Source: Nilaparvata lugens
Lineage: Eukaryota > Arthropoda > Insecta > Hemiptera > Delphacidae
Reading direction: 5' to 3'
Assembly (NCBI RefSeq): GCF_014356525.2
Contig: NC_052505.1
Span: 3,138,890-3,202,889, forward strand
Length of the DNA: 64,000 nucleotides
Shown here: in pieces, positions 19,390 to 30,799 of the stretch
How positions within the stretch are numbered: position 1 is the stretch's first letter
Layout: the number at the start of each line of letters is the position of its first letter
Made by a program: the position numbers and the translations under genes
The notes under the pieces: model-generated
Databases searched by the model: none
Seen by the model: only the letters and a program-made list of their open reading frames with translations
What the model was told of the DNA's origin: nothing

Positions 19390-19615
19390 TGGGCAATAAA
19401 GCCCCATGTTTCAAACTAAGGTTTGCACGAATTAAAGTATCTATATAGCTTTATATTATGCTGGTTTTCAGTTGGGTTGATCAATTTGATATTATCAATT
19501 TAATTTATTATTGTTTTATATTTTTTTCAGTCTGGTTGAACAATTTAATATTATAGCATGTTGTATGCTGGTTCTAAACTCTGAGTAATCAATCTTTCAT
19601 GTTGTTTTTTTTCAG

Positions 19616-19794
19616 TTTACGTTCGATGAGTCACATCACATCATACCCGAGTTCCTTGAAGCAATTAGATCTAAGTCATAACCAGGTGTGCTGTTGGCCG
19701 AGCTTACCGCAAATTGAAACCACTGACTCGATGGAGCAAGCTGCTGTTACCTGCTATGCTCCCGAACTCAACGCCAAACCAATCAAACTGTCAG
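19616..19794 (+). CDS. Lrrk: Lrrk exon 5 of window: leucine-rich repeat
   Basis: The acceptor is TTTTTTTTCAG and the donor TCAG|GTTAGT. One base (T) completes the Ser codon begun by exon 4 and one base (G) carries over. It encodes RSMSHITSYPSSLKQLDLSH, then NQVCCWPSLPQIETTDSMEQ, then AAVTCYAPELNAKPIKLS. SLKQLDLSHNQVCCWPSLP is one LRR; the following polar segment is a linker rich in Thr and Pro. Phase agreement with exons 4 and 6 is exact. The frame stays open for a few codons past the donor, so the donor was chosen by its consensus and the phase. Confidence 0.88.
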
Positions 19795-19951
19795 GTTAGT
19801 CAACTTTTGGAACATAGCCCTCAGTCTAAAGCAACGATTACTGAGTTGAACAACAACAAAGATCAACAACAATCAAATTTAGAATTGAACAACATATTGA
19901 ATGAAATACTCCTCTCTAAACTGATTAGAGAAAAACAAAATATGACTGAAA

Positions 19952-20483
19952 ATAGTTATTTGTGCAACTAGTGCGCAAAGTGACAGTTTGCTGCACCGAA
20001 AGAAACGTTAAAGAAACGGAATGGTTTCTTGAGTGCAGCAGAGGAACTTTGCGCACGTATTTCACATTAAGTTTTTCCTACAGCTACCATTGAATATTAA
20101 AAGTGGGTAATTATGGGTAAAATTGCCTGAAATGCATCAAATGTTTTTCTGTGTAATTTTATTATTGATAAAAACCTTAATCCTAAAATCCTAAAGTCCT
20201 CGTTGTCCTTGGTTATAATATATTATAATGAATAATAATTAGCGCGTTGTGCTTGGTTGCACCTCTGCTCACTATAGCAGCCACAGCAGTCACTGTTACC
20301 AACTTCATTTTGATTTTGCTGCACTGTTGCTCCATATAACCTACTAAGTATTTTGCGTTGCCATGACTTGTTGCAAATCTGGAGTGCAGAAAAATTTTTC
20401 CCGCACTAGAGCGGAAAAGTGATTCTTTGCGTTCTGTAATCAGTGCAGCAATGGCCACTTTTCAACGTAACTGTAGGAAAAAT
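19952..20483 (+). repeat. Composite MITE, copy 2
   Basis: Near-identical to 2011-2550 apart from a 20-base deletion in the GC-rich palindrome (GAAACGTTAAAGAAACGG) and small indels; termini TTTTTCCTACAG and CTGTAGGAAAAA are intact. Confidence 0.85.
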
Positions 20484-20499
20484 GTATTAAGAATCTATC

Positions 20500-20735
20500 G
20501 TGTTACTATCGAGTACAATGTTCATGTTTCCAGATTTTATTGTTTCTATATAGGTATGAGTTTTAACTGACATTATTATTTATAATTTTTCAAATATTAT
20601 ATTCTCACAATTTAAAAAAAATTATCTAGTCTTATTTTGTAAATGAATATTAAAATTTTAATGTACGTGACTATTGTCTATGCTTACCATTGTTTAGCCA
20701 TGACAAGTAATAAATTGAATTGAATTGAATAATAA
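20500..20735 (+). mobile_element. LINE 3' UTR with TTGAA tail
   Basis: AT-rich stretch ending TAATAAATTGAATTGAATTG, the tail type also seen at 340 and 54945 (reverse). Confidence 0.5.
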
Positions 20736-20756
20736 TATAATATAACAGATCAGCAC

Positions 20757-21440
20757 TAAAGCCTGGTTTTCATTAGTAGAGTAAGTGGTAGAGTTCCCTG
20801 GGAAAGTACTAACTATCTTGTGAACTCTCCCAATGATAACGTTCATGGTAGAGTACTAGTTTTTAGTAGAGTAGAGTGGGATAGCACCGTGGGATAGTAC
20901 TCTACCACTTACCTTCCCCCACTACCCCTTCTCACTCTACTCTGCCGCAACAATGCTAATGAAAACAGTCTCGAGCTAGTAGAGTAGAGTCTTGCTGTAG
21001 GCTTTCAAGTTTAAGAAGTATTGTTATTTATTAAAATTTTATAATTTATTAAAGTTTTTATAAGTGTTTAAGTGTTACTTTATTGAAAAGTATTGACATT
21101 TTTAGGTTAGTTCTGTTCACTAGACAACACACTTTACCTACTATTCTCAATTGTTGTGAAAACAGTTACTCGACCAAGTAAGTAGAGTTAGCTCAGTAGA
21201 GTAATGCTCAAGTAAGCATGTGAGTAAGCAGAGTAAGCCCAGTAAGTAGAGTAAGCATGTGTTTTTCAAATGGTGACACTCAGACCAGTCGATTCTAGTC
21301 TCCGCGACTGTCACCATTTGAATACCCATGCTCTCGACTAGAGTCGAGTCTCTTTCTCGACCTGAGTCGCGTAAGTGTGAGTTGAACCTTAGTATGCCAG
21401 TTACTCGACCACTAACTCTACTAGTGAAAACCAGGCTTTA
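20757..21440. mobile_element. TIR element (AAGCCTGGTTTTCA ends)
   Basis: AAAGCCTGGTTTTCATTAGT and ACTAGTGAAAACCAGGCTTT are inverted, with TA outside both. Many GTAGAGTA motifs fill the subterminal parts. No transposase. Confidence 0.8.
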
Positions 21441-22034
21441 TAAATACTAAATAATCATGTCTGGATTCTCAAAGAATTCCTCAATCTGATAGAAAGAGGT
21501 TCCACTCAGCCAAATATCCAATTTCTTGAGAAAAGTCTGATGATCATATTTGACAATGGAGCTCAACAAACTATTGTATACCGTTCTGTACATTATACAA
21601 TGAATATCAAGAGATTTGATAGCTCCCTGATGGCACATATGGTATGATGGATTGATGGTACAGGGTACGCGACAGGGTGTCATCCCTTCTACTTGTAGAC
21701 ATTAGTCTTGGCAACTCTTTTGCTTGGCTCCCACTGGAATCTTAGGGGATATCCTGTCGTTACCGTGCACGACACAGTGTCACCTGCTCGCTCGCGTCAA
21801 CTAGCCCACCCGTCAGCAAGTCACCTCCTTAGAGAGGAGACAAGTTGTCGGCGTCAACCGGTGACCTCCAACAACCGGTTACAGAGGTGATATCCTGACG
21901 TGGGGACAAGTTGTCGGTGTTACCCATGGTACATTATGGATGTGAAATTGGTTTGTGTGCATAGTTTTTTAAATATTTTTTTAAAGTTTGAAATAGCAAT
22001 ATTCATTTTAAATCACTCTGTTAATTTTTCACAG
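21441..22034. other. Intron with a GC-rich island at 21690-21920
   Basis: The island has two GACAAGTTGTCGG motifs (21839, 21905), CGTGCACGACACAGTGTCAC, and ACCGGT twice. I recognise neither a gene nor a known element; no exon signals were found. Confidence 0.4.
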
Positions 22035-22225
22035 CATCAGCTAGAAGACCAGGACGATCATTAAGGACAACGATACTGAATAGTTTATGCGTTCATCGAA
22101 GGCACTTTCGCCTGGAGAATCTGCGGACCCTCGTTTTAGCTGACAATAAGATTACCAGGATACAACTCAGCACTGATGATGACGGATATTCATCACAGGA
22201 GAGTGAAGACACCGACAATGAATGG
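22035..22225 (+). CDS. Lrrk: Lrrk exon 6 of window: LRR with acidic insert
   Basis: The acceptor is TTTTTCACAG and the donor TGG|GTTTGT. Two bases (CA) complete an Ala codon and the exon ends in phase 0. It encodes SARRPGRSLRTTILNSLCVH, then RRHFRLENLRTLVLADNKIT, then RIQLSTDDDGYSSQESEDTD, then NEW. RLENLRTLVLADNKITRIQL is an LRR. The basic start and the acidic Ser/Asp/Glu tail (DDDGYSSQESEDTDNE) are non-repeat inserts, the second one a plausible casein-kinase-2-type region (inference). Phase matches both neighbours. Confidence 0.9.
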
Positions 22226-22984
22226 GTTTGTAAATTTCATTCATTTATTCAAGTTGAGATTGTGATAACACGAATAGTTTTTCTAAATGGCTATTTGAGA
22301 AACCACATGTTATAATTTTATAGCTCGTGCGATACAGTACCAAGGTTCTATAAATACAGGTCACGACACAATCCCGTGATGCATTGCAAAATCGCCATTT
22401 TATGGGGTTCTAGTTCACCAATTTTCAAATTTATCAGATGTTTATCAAAACAGCTGTGGTTTTTTGCAAAGTGTGAAGTTTTTAGCTCAAAAACTTCCAG
22501 TTTCATTCAAAATTTAGACTTTTTAAATAACTATTAAGTTACTGTTCTAGATTTATTGATTCTAGACTCTAATAGTATCTATTTGATTCAAAATTTGCTC
22601 GTTTATCTGAGTATTGAAGAGCGTAAATTGTATTTTGAAAAGTGAAAGTGACATAACCAACATTTTGATTTGGACATTATAGTATAAATTGGAAATGGGA
22701 CAGTTTTGGGCATGAGCCTGTTGTGCCTTTCCTCATGTTAAGTATTTTCACACAATGTGATAAATAAATAAATGGCTAAATAAATGTTATCATTATAGAT
22801 AGAATAACATGATCTGTTATTTTGTTATATTGTTCAAGGGATATTGCTTGGCGGCTTTGAATTGTAAAATAAATTGTTCCAACAGAATAATAATATTTAG
22901 ATTCCAACTAGGAACTGAATTGTTGATTTTTAGATTTAATTGATCGGAAACTTGAAACTCTTTTTGAAGTTGGCCTCGAATGTT

Positions 22985-23320
22985 TCTGTCTTGTCCCAAT
23001 GTCTCTGCCTATTATATTAAGCGAGCGATTTCTGTATTTATATATCTGGTTATTTCTATATCTGGCTATTTTTATATCTGGTTATTTATGTTTAACGGAT
23101 CTCGAAACGGCTCTAACGGTTTTCACGAAATTTGGAACATAGTAGGTTTATGATATAAAGATTCGATTGCACTAGGTCTCATCCTTGGAAAAACTCGCTG
23201 AACGACAGTAAAAGCATAATTTATCCTTGGCTGAAACAGCTGTGGGTAGTAAAAAAGTGAGTGAGCGAGTGAGTATGTGAAAAATCAAAATATCGCATCC
23301 CCGAAATTCATAAGATGACT
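22985..23320 (+). repeat. Repeat with TTAAGCGAGC start, copy 1
   Basis: TATTAAGCGAGCGATTTCTG, then ACGAAATTTGGAACATAGTA, then AAAACTCGCTGAACGACA. A second copy is at 30800-31000. A possible distal end (ACGAGCGAAGCTCGGTGCCC) lies at 23598 and a similar one at 36107. Confidence 0.55.
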
Positions 23321-23321
23321 A

Positions 23322-23530
23322 TAGCCATAGCCACCTCTAATACAAGGCCGCGGCCTACGATATTGCAACGTCGCAGCGTAGGCCTACATTCTAATACATG
23401 ATTGGTGGAAAAGATCAGCTGGTATTTCTAAAAATCTTCTTCACCAATCATGTATTAGATTCTAGGCCTACACTGCGACGTTGCAATATTGTAGGCCGCG
23501 GCCTTGTATTGAAGGTGGCTATGCTATAGC
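23322..23530. mobile_element. Foldback MITE (TAGCCATAGCCACCT ends)
   Basis: Arms of about 80 bp; GGCCGCGGCCTACGATATTG is mirrored by CAATATTGTAGGCCGCGGCC. It is nested in the element at 22341. Confidence 0.85.
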
Positions 23531-23884
23531 CAGCTGTGAAATATAAACACGATCATTTTAGAGAGTTGTGTTCTGTCTAACAATAAATAAAAATAACGAG
23601 CGAAGCTCGGTGCCCCGATATTGAATCATAAATGAATGATTGAAGCATTTATTATTGAAATTTCATTATTAAAAATTTGAAAACCCGAATTCACATATTA
23701 TCTGAACTAGAATATTGCTTTTTAAATGCATAATTTTGTTACAAGCAAATTGAATTGGATTGGATTTTCAAATGTACCGCCATGAAGACCCCATAAAATG
23801 GCCGCTCCATAAGGAACATAAGTGTCATGACCTGATTTTTAGACCTTGTAGAGTACCCTTCGCTATGTGCGCTAGCTAGGAACT

Positions 23885-23913
23885 GACTACTAATAATTCA
23901 ATTCAATTTATTT

Positions 23914-23948
<35 letters not shown>

Positions 23949-24960
23949 AGATAAATCAATATGAAATAAAAATTAATTACATCAATAAAAAAACATCACA
24001 GTATAAAATAAATAACATAAATATGAGAACACATTACAATATTAGAAGGCAAATTATACATGTTATGTGGTGAAGAAGGGTAGAGGATCAAAAGTTCTTC
24101 CAACTATGGCTATCCATGTCATAGGAAGGCTTTTGATCCTTGGAATTTTTGGAAAGGATTGGGAAAGGGATGTGATAGAGCACAAGTAGGGGAAGTGAGC
24201 GCACTAATCAAAAAAGTTCTCTGTTAACTTATTATAGTTCTCAAAGGTAGAAGAAGTAGTTAATTTTGATCCAAGCATTGATATCTGTTTTTACTTTTTT
24301 TTGTTATCTTGGCACAGCTAATAATTTGTTCAGGAATTTTATTTATAATTTTAGTGCTTAAATATATGAGTTGTCTTCTAATATTTTCAATGTTAGTATG
24401 ATAGATTAGGTACTTATTTGAGGTGGGTCTTAAATTGTATTGATTATTGATAGTATTATTAGTGCAAATGAAATTATTTTTATATTTAAATATATACTTC
24501 ACTACATTCATTACATACAACTGTCTAACTGTCAACACGTTAAACTCTTCAAAAGTCAGGTTGGTTGGGAAAAGTCTAGGCTTATTTAAGATTGTTTTAA
24601 TGATTGATTTTTGAATTATGGAAAGCTCTTCCAAGTGGAAATTATAACAGTCCCCCATACTGAATACATACTGATTATGGACTGTACCAGTGCAAAGTAT
24701 ACCATTTTAAGATGACTTGAGTTTAGAATTTTTTTTGCTTCGTAGAATTTATAAGAAAGATATCTGATTCTTTTGCATAAAAATTTGATATGGATGTCCC
24801 ACTTCAAATATTCATCTATTATGACGCCTAGATATTTTGTGCTTGTTACTCTTTTTATTATGGGACAAGTGCAGTTATTGAAGTTCATGTTGCAGTTTGA
24901 ATGTAGTCTCAGATTCATATTTTCGTCGGATTTACCAGTTGTATTGAGTGCAATAATACA
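23885..24960 (-). pseudogene. LINE remnant: reverse transcriptase C-terminal region
   Basis: The minus strand reads TSTKYLGVIIDEYLKWDIHI, a typical RT thumb motif, then LVQSIISMYSVWG, then LEELSIIQKSIIKTILNKPR and FNVLTVRQLYVMNVVKYI. The two parts are in different frames joined near 24620-24655, so it is broken. The 3' UTR (24250 down to 23900) ends in an AATAAATTGAATT tail next to a CA microsatellite at 23918-23946. The palm domain is missing. The sequence is related to the LINE at 31197. Confidence 0.8.
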
Positions 24961-25440
24961 GAGTTACATTCCATTACAGTTATGCTGGATCAACAATAAT
25001 ATTATGAGGAGTGTTGACATAATTAATAATTCGCTGTATAATAACTTTCATTCATTCATTATAAATTGTTCATACATATATTGACGTTCTCTGTAAGTAG
25101 CTATTGGAGTAAGGACATTCAAATATATTGTTTCTAAACTGGTTCTCTTTAAATTTATTTCCATCTACAAATTTATATTGAGGAGGAAATTGAAAAGGGG
25201 ACTAGCAATATTATATACAGAGTGTCCCACGAAAGATGTAACTGCCGATGATCATGGAACCCACATTAAATTCCACAGTAAGAAAATTTCAGAGTGATTA
25301 CCTAAATAAGATGGTTCTAAAGTGAAGAGGTTTTAGAACTTCAGACAGTTAGATGCCTTGACGCCAGTTTATAGTAGACGATTTGTAATAATACAGTCAC
25401 AGATCATATTATAGGAAAGCTTTTCCTTCATATTCATTTC
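24961..25440. other. Intron with unclassified repeat-like start at 25216
   Basis: ACAGAGTGTCCCACGAAAGATG at 25216 resembles termini seen in insect transposons, but I find no matching inverted end. The rest is unremarkable. Confidence 0.35.
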
Positions 25441-25449
25441 GGCCCATTA

Positions 25450-25600
25450 TTTATTTATCATATTGTGTACAAATACTTAACATGAGGAAAGGTACAACAG
25501 GCTCATGCCCAAAACTGTCCCATTTCCAATTTATACTATACTGTCCAAATCAAAATGTTGGTTATGTCACTTTTTAAAATACAATTTACGCTCTTCAATA
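25450..25600 (-). mobile_element. Stem-loop retroelement tail, minus strand
   Basis: Reverse complement of the 22650-22780 element: AGGCTCATGCCCAAAACTGT and the TATTTATCATATTG tail. Confidence 0.75.
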
Positions 25601-25780
25601 CTCAGATAAACTAGCAAATTTTGAATTATAGATACTATAAATTAAAGTCTAAAATCAAAAATCCAGAACAGTAACTTAATAATTATTCAAAAAGTCTAAA
25701 TTTTGAATAAAACTAGAAATTTTTGAGCTAACAACTACACACTTTACAGAAAACTACAGCTGTTTTTAACTTACTTAATA

Positions 25781-26053
25781 AGAGGGTGGCTTGTTGGATT
25801 AAGCGATTACACGCCGGTCTAATTATCAAGAGAACCGGAGTTCGAATCTCGACCGGGGCCAAAAGTTTTTGACCACAGCACAATCACATAGATATAGCCA
25901 CCCGGTCTTTCGGAGGAGACAAAAAGCCGTTGGTCCCAACTACCTAAAAAGTAGTTGTCATTTCTTATCATCATCCCTCTCACTCATTACCCACGCACAA
26001 GCCTCTGAGCTTATGTGGGCATCACCCTCAGTATTATTATTATTATTATTTTC
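25781..26053 (+). mobile_element. tRNA-derived SINE, near full-length
   Basis: An A-box-like TTGGATTAAGCG (25794) and a B-box GAGTTCGAATCTC (25838) are about 45 bases apart; a unique body follows (CCGGTCTTTCGGAGGAGAC, ACGCACAAGCCTCTGAGC) and an (ATT)n tail at 26033. Other copies: 47588-47720 (3' part) and 52304-52856 (minus, split). Confidence 0.85.
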
Positions 26054-26725
26054 ATTTTTCATCACATTACTATGTGAGTTTTTCATCAAAATCGGTCTAT
26101 AACAAGACTTTGATGAATTATTCTGCTGCTAGGTTTAAGAATGCCCTAACCATTGATACAGTTTTGAGCATCACTGCCTTCTGCATCAAGTAGATCTTGT
26201 TCCTCGGGGCACTCAGATGACTTAGATTTGCAGTCACTTTTTTCCCCATCAATCTGCAGATATTATGACTGGAACGATTTCCACTTTCTCTTGATGCCAG
26301 AGAATCAAGAGAGAGAATCAGAGAGATTTATTATTATTATTATTAATACTATTTTCGAGTTCAATTGTTAAATTCCTTTTTTATCCTTCTAGAATTTTAG
26401 GGAAACGATTGGTGTAGTGGTCGCGCTGATTCTCAGCAAAAAATAATTGTTTTGTAGAAACAACCACGTATCCTAGACATTTTAAATCAGATTCAGGACA
26501 ATATTCTAGAGAGATCTCAGAAGTTTTCATACGACGTACATAATAGTTTTATTTCTTCATTCATTTATTTATTTCATTTTAAAATAGAGCCATGCAAACA
26601 ATTTAATATAAGTGACATTGGAAGGATAATTTATTTGAAATTATCCATTTAGATTTACTCCAATATTGCAATATTGATCACGTTTATATTTTTGAATTTC
26701 CCAGTTGAAAAAATATTTTATCATA
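26054..26725. other. Intron stretch, AT-rich
   Basis: ATT microsatellite at 26329-26346; otherwise no recognised element or exon. Confidence 0.5.
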
Positions 26726-26787
<62 letters not shown>

Positions 26788-27472
26788 CGAAATGGCACTC
26801 ACTCACTCACTGACTGACTGACTGACTCACTCACTCACTCACTCGCTCGCAGAACTAAAAATCTACCAAACCAAAAACGTTCAAATTTGGTAGGTATGTT
26901 CAGTTGGCCCTTTAGAGGCGCACTAAGAAATCTTTTGGCAATATTTTAACTCTAAGGGTGGTTTTGAAGGATTCAAAGTTCGTCTTTTAGCATGTATATT
27001 CTTCTTATTCTTTAATTATAATTGAAAAAAGGCCATACCATATGTTTAACATAGAACTATAATCTAGAGAGAGTACCTCTTCGAAACAGTTGTTAACTGG
27101 TAACTAAATTGAAAATTTTGTCAGGTTGGCATTAAGTTGAGTTGACTTTGTTAGGTTGGCACCAAGTTGAAGATTGAAATGCATTTATCGCGGAAAAATT
27201 GATTGGGCACTGCTACTCCAATCAGATCTATTCCTGGGAATATTATATTACTAACCGTCAGGCTCGCTTCGTTCGCCATATCCTTTTAGCCAGACGTTTA
27301 GTCTGGACCCCCGACTGGATCGTCCTAACATATGATGAAAATGCTCAAATGAAAAATGCAGGTGAGCGAAGCGAGCCTGCTGATCTCATTCTTGGACGAT
27401 CCAGTCGGGGGTCCAGGGGGCGGAGCCCCCTGGCTAGACGGATATGGCGAGCGAAGCGAGCCTGACGGCTAG
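26726..27472 (+). mobile_element. Helitron, non-autonomous, copy 2 of the 16789 family
   Basis: The 5' end TCTATATATATA has expanded into an about 50-bp TA run, then AAAGCGAAATGGCACTCACT.. and a GACT-type repeat. The 3' end GCGAGCCTGACGGCTAG precedes T. The last 220 bases are a palindrome as in copy 1, including the GGGGGCGGAGCCCCC hairpin. It ends 59 bases before exon 7. Confidence 0.88.
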
Positions 27473-27531
27473 TCTTTAATATTGTTTAAACTAATAATCT
27501 ATTAATTAACATTGGATTATTTTTGTTACAG

Positions 27532-27694
27532 CAAGAAGTTCTAGGATCAAACGCGTTGAATGCAGCCAAATGTAGACTAATGTTCCCCAACTTGAGTATG
27601 TTGGATATGAGTAACAACCTTCTGAAAGAGATACCAGGCAATATAAATGAACTCAGCAATAGTCTGTCGGTGCTCAATGTTAGTGGAAATACAG
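27532..27694 (+). CDS. Lrrk: Lrrk exon 7 of window: last LRRs
   Basis: The acceptor is TTTTGTTACAG and the donor ACAG|GTATAG. It starts in phase 0 and leaves one base (G). It encodes QEVLGSNALNAAKCRLMFPN, then LSMLDMSNNLLKEIPGNINE, then LSNSLSVLNVSGNT. Two LRRs are seen (LSMLDMSNNLLKEIP and LSVLNVSGNT). The next repeat continues in exon 8 as EISELPPHMG, which fits the usual ..LP.. turn of an LRR and supports the join across the 8.6 kb intron. Confidence 0.92.
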
Positions 27695-27894
27695 GTATAG
27701 TAGAATATCATTGGTGATACTTTCATTTAAAAAATTCAATCATGATCACATGCATAAGTACAGTAGGTGAGGCAAAAACACCGGCAAAATGAAGATTCCT
27801 TGTGCGCCAGTGTGAGTCGTAAATCAGCTTAATCAGGGATGTAATATATAAACTTGAATCTAGCGTATGAAGTGTTCGAAAATATAATTTATAA

Positions 27895-28285
27895 TATGAA
27901 GTTGATTATTGTATAAAAGTCAACGATTGGAAATAATTCAAGTTTAGCCATGCCTCTATGGCTCTTTTTCTGTGTTTATTATTTCGGAAATTATTAAGTG
28001 GAAATTCACTTTCTAGTATATTTATGAATTTACTGCTAATGTAGTAAAGTTGCCTTCTAAGAAGAGCTGAGTTGGTGTTATATATTTCATATTTTCTTAT
28101 TGTATTAGGTCTAAGATTATAATTTATGTCATCGGCTAGAGGGAAATTATGCTCGTATTTGAAACTGTAATTTGTTATGCAACTAAGATATAACTGTCGT
28201 ATAGTTTTAACATCAAATTCACTGAACAAAATCTTACTATCATAAGTTCTAGGTTTCTTCAATTTCATGTTGATTGTCATTAAAA
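27895..28285 (-). pseudogene. LINE fragment: RT C-terminus
   Basis: The minus strand reads KKPRTYDSKILFSEFDVKTI, RQLYLSCITNYSFKYEHN, then YNLRPNTIRKYEIYNTNSAL and LRRQLYYISSKFINILES, the same domain as at 24260 and 31584. The palm and tail are missing. Confidence 0.75.
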
Positions 28286-28298
28286 CTGGTCTCAGAAA

Positions 28299-29512
28299 CT
28301 TGAGCTGGATTTACACCAAAGTTATCAACATTTTGTTAATGTACAGTGATCAGATGTACAGTTATTATAACATTTAACAAAATGTTAACAACTTAATCCT
28401 TATAGATGCTATTAGATTGAACGGAACTTGACAAAAACATAATGTTCATCATGTGTATGATAAGATATGTTCAATCTAATAGAATCTATAAGGATTCAGG
28501 CCGGTTACAGAGATCGACCGACCGTCTCAATGCGTATGTACCATCCTGACCATACGCATCCATAAATCAGTTTTACACATTCAGTGCTCGACCGACCGTC
28601 AGTGCGTATGCACCATCCTAACCATACGCATCTATACATCAGTTTTTCTAACTCACAAAATGGACGCCTTTACAGATTGTTTAATTGAAGCTTATTATCT
28701 TCGTAAACGGAAGATTAAAGGACGTTGATATCAAGTTCACTTGATGGTCGCCCAAAGAGCATATTTCAAAGGGAAGTTAGTACCATTATATACATCATTG
28801 CTTGGTAATGAAGATACATTTTTCAACTACCTCAGAAAGTCCATCAGAAATTTTGAAGAGTTATTTAAGCAGTCGTTAGGTCATGTCAGAGGCCCTGAAA
28901 TTGATCAGTTGCGACCTGAAAACTCTGACACCAGACCTGAGCCAGCCAGGTCACTCGATATTATTATTATTATTAAGAGTTATTTCGAGCTTGTATCACC
29001 ATTGGGAATACCTGCAGTCACTTTAAGCTATGGATCAAATAAATGTAGATAATATTAATAATATATGATTTTTCCCTTAAAAAACTTAGAAATGATTGAA
29101 GAAATGTATAAACTATGAATTCAAATATGACACTATTAATTAAATTCGTTCATTATGCTATTCAATTCAATATCAGCTGATTGTAGGGCAGAGGTGTCAG
29201 CACATTGGTTATATTGCGATCGGGCTACTGATCAGTACAGCTCTGAAAGCTTCTATTAGTTCCAATAGCGCGTCAGTCGACCGATGGAACGGATGCGTAC
29301 GAGCTCGACCGATGATCTTCGTACGCAGTGTAAAATGTATGGTCCTGACCGTGCGCATGCGTGCCGTCAGTCCTGCTCTTTACGGATACATGGAATATCT
29401 ATGGAAAAGACAAGCGCGACTGACGTACGCACTGACGGTCGGTCGAGCTCTGTAACCGGCCTATGTTAATAACATTTTCTTAAAATCTGATTGGTGTAGA
29501 CGCAGCTTAACC
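28299..29512. mobile_element. Outer TIR element with nested insert
   Basis: GAGCTGGATTTACACCAAAG..AACATTTTGTTAA at the left mirrors TTAATAACATTTTCTTAAAA..TTGGTGTAGACGCAGCTTAA at the right. A short palindrome (28396-28495, ends CTTAATCCTTATAGATGCTA) and the element 28497-29463 lie inside. Confidence 0.6.
28497..29463 (+). mobile_element. PIF/Harbinger-like element (AGGCCGGTTACAGAG ends)
   Basis: AGGCCGGTTACAGAGATCGA is mirrored by TCGAGCTCTGTAACCGGCCT. CGACCGACCGTC repeats occur at both ends. The inside (28661-29052) reads GNEDTFFNYLRKSIRNFEELFK, like the N-terminal FFNYFRMS..SFDELL motif of Harbinger transposases; the catalytic part is missing. Confidence 0.65.
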
Positions 29513-29579
29513 ATTATTTTCATTCCACAATAAATCTCATCTTCCAAAATAGCCTCAGTTTTTGTAGCCTCAGCTGATT

Positions 29580-30120
29580 TTATGAATAAACGAATGGAAA
29601 AACTGTAGTAATTGCATACAATGAATTCTTCAGCTCTGACTAAATGATAAATCATAACAATGAATGAATGAATGAATGGAGAACTGTAGTATGATTTTGT
29701 GTATGAAATAAATTCTTCAGATGACTAAATGATAAATCATAACAATTTTTTCTTATGCACTTTCAATGCTATATTTATATCCTGAAAAAGGTCGAAGGAG
29801 TGAGTCAATTCTGTTGTCCAACGAACTTGACCTGTAATTGCATGCAATGAATTCTTCAGCTGACTAAAATGATAAATCATAAAAATGTTTTTCTTATGCA
29901 CTTTCAATGCTATATTTATATCCTGAAAAAGGTCGAAGGAGTGAGTCAATTTTGTTGCCCAACGAACTTGACCTGTAATTGCATCTAATGAATTCTTCAG
30001 CTGACTAAAATGATAAATCATAAAAATGTTTTTCTTATGCACTTTCAATGCTATATTTATATCCTGAAAAAGGTCGAAGGAGTGAGTCAATTTTGTTGCC
30101 CAACGAACTTGACCTGTTAA
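29580..30120 (-). repeat. 141-bp tandem repeat, three units, plus partial units
   Basis: TCTTATGCACTTTCAATGCT starts at 29751, 29892 and 30033, an exact 141-bp period; shortened units precede it (29600-29745). 141 is 47 codons, so the minus-strand frame 30195-29737 stays open and repeats TGQVRWATKLTHSFDLFQDI three times. Whether this is a protein is unclear; I recognise no domain. Confidence 0.85.
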
Positions 30121-30129
30121 AAGGTTCGA

Positions 30130-30655
30130 AGAAAACGTGTTCAAAATTTGAAGCTGATTGATCAATTCTTGTAGAACATACAAACAGACGGACAACGACT
30201 TTGGCCTTCAGTAAGTCAAAAGTGACAACTCTCTAACGCTCGTTCAATTATGCCCCTAGCACCTTTGCATAGCAGATCCAAATCAGTTATGTTTATCAAT
30301 TTATTTGTCTGGATTTCGATGTAGCACAATCATGGGAGTTTATTGGAAAACTTATTAATAATACATTGTGAGCATGAATTATTGAACACATTCCATAGGT
30401 GAATAAAAATTATTAATATTTCAGTGTGAGCATAAATTATTGAACACATTTTATAGGTGAATAAAAAAATAACAAATAGTAGTAGCGCGCCTATCTTTGT
30501 GGCAAACATTGGTGTAAAAACACTGCTATAATTTGTGTAATTTTGAAGCTGGTTGATCAATTCTTTCTAAAGATATTGTAGAACATACAAAGAGACGGAC
30601 AACGACTTCAGTAAGTCAAAAGTGAGAACTCGCTGACGCTCGTTCAATTAATTAA
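30130..30655. repeat. Direct duplicate block (GATCAATTCTTGTAGAACATACAA)
   Basis: 30143-30245 and 30543-30652 share TTGATCAATTCTT.., ACGGACAACGACTT and AGTAAGTCAAAAGTGA to GCTCGTTCAATTA. Between them GAGCATAAATTATTGAACAC is also doubled (30369, 30427). Confidence 0.65.
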
Positions 30656-30799
30656 TCGGTTGAGACGTTACTCTTTTTTTTGAAACTTATTTTTATCATC
30701 AATTATTACTACAATTGGATTCAGGAACATCAAAAATAGATCACAACGTTTGCAATCAAATTCAAGTATTTCAAACAAATAATTACATTTTTTTATCCT

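Larger units (their letters stand above)
22341..23848. mobile_element. TIR element family A (GGTCTATAAATACAGGTCATGACAC ends), copy 1
   Basis: CAAGGTTCTATAAATACAGG and the mirrored TCATGACCTGATTTTTAGAC..CTTG bound it. The left interior (CCGTGATGCATTGCAAAATC, GCCATTTTATGGGG) equals the right interior of the copy at 39426-41251 in reverse. Nested inside are a stem-loop retroelement tail (22650-22780), a repeat at 22985-23320 and a foldback (23322-23530). No transposase was recognised. Confidence 0.75.

Noticed and set aside
20213..20458. 81-codon frame also found at 2186-2524
   Set aside because: Both are inside copies of the same MITE and differ by frame-breaking indels.
25781..25860. Possible tRNA gene
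   Set aside because: The A and B boxes are followed by a SINE body and ATT tail, and the cloverleaf is incomplete. The same applies at 44561, 57222 and 5570.
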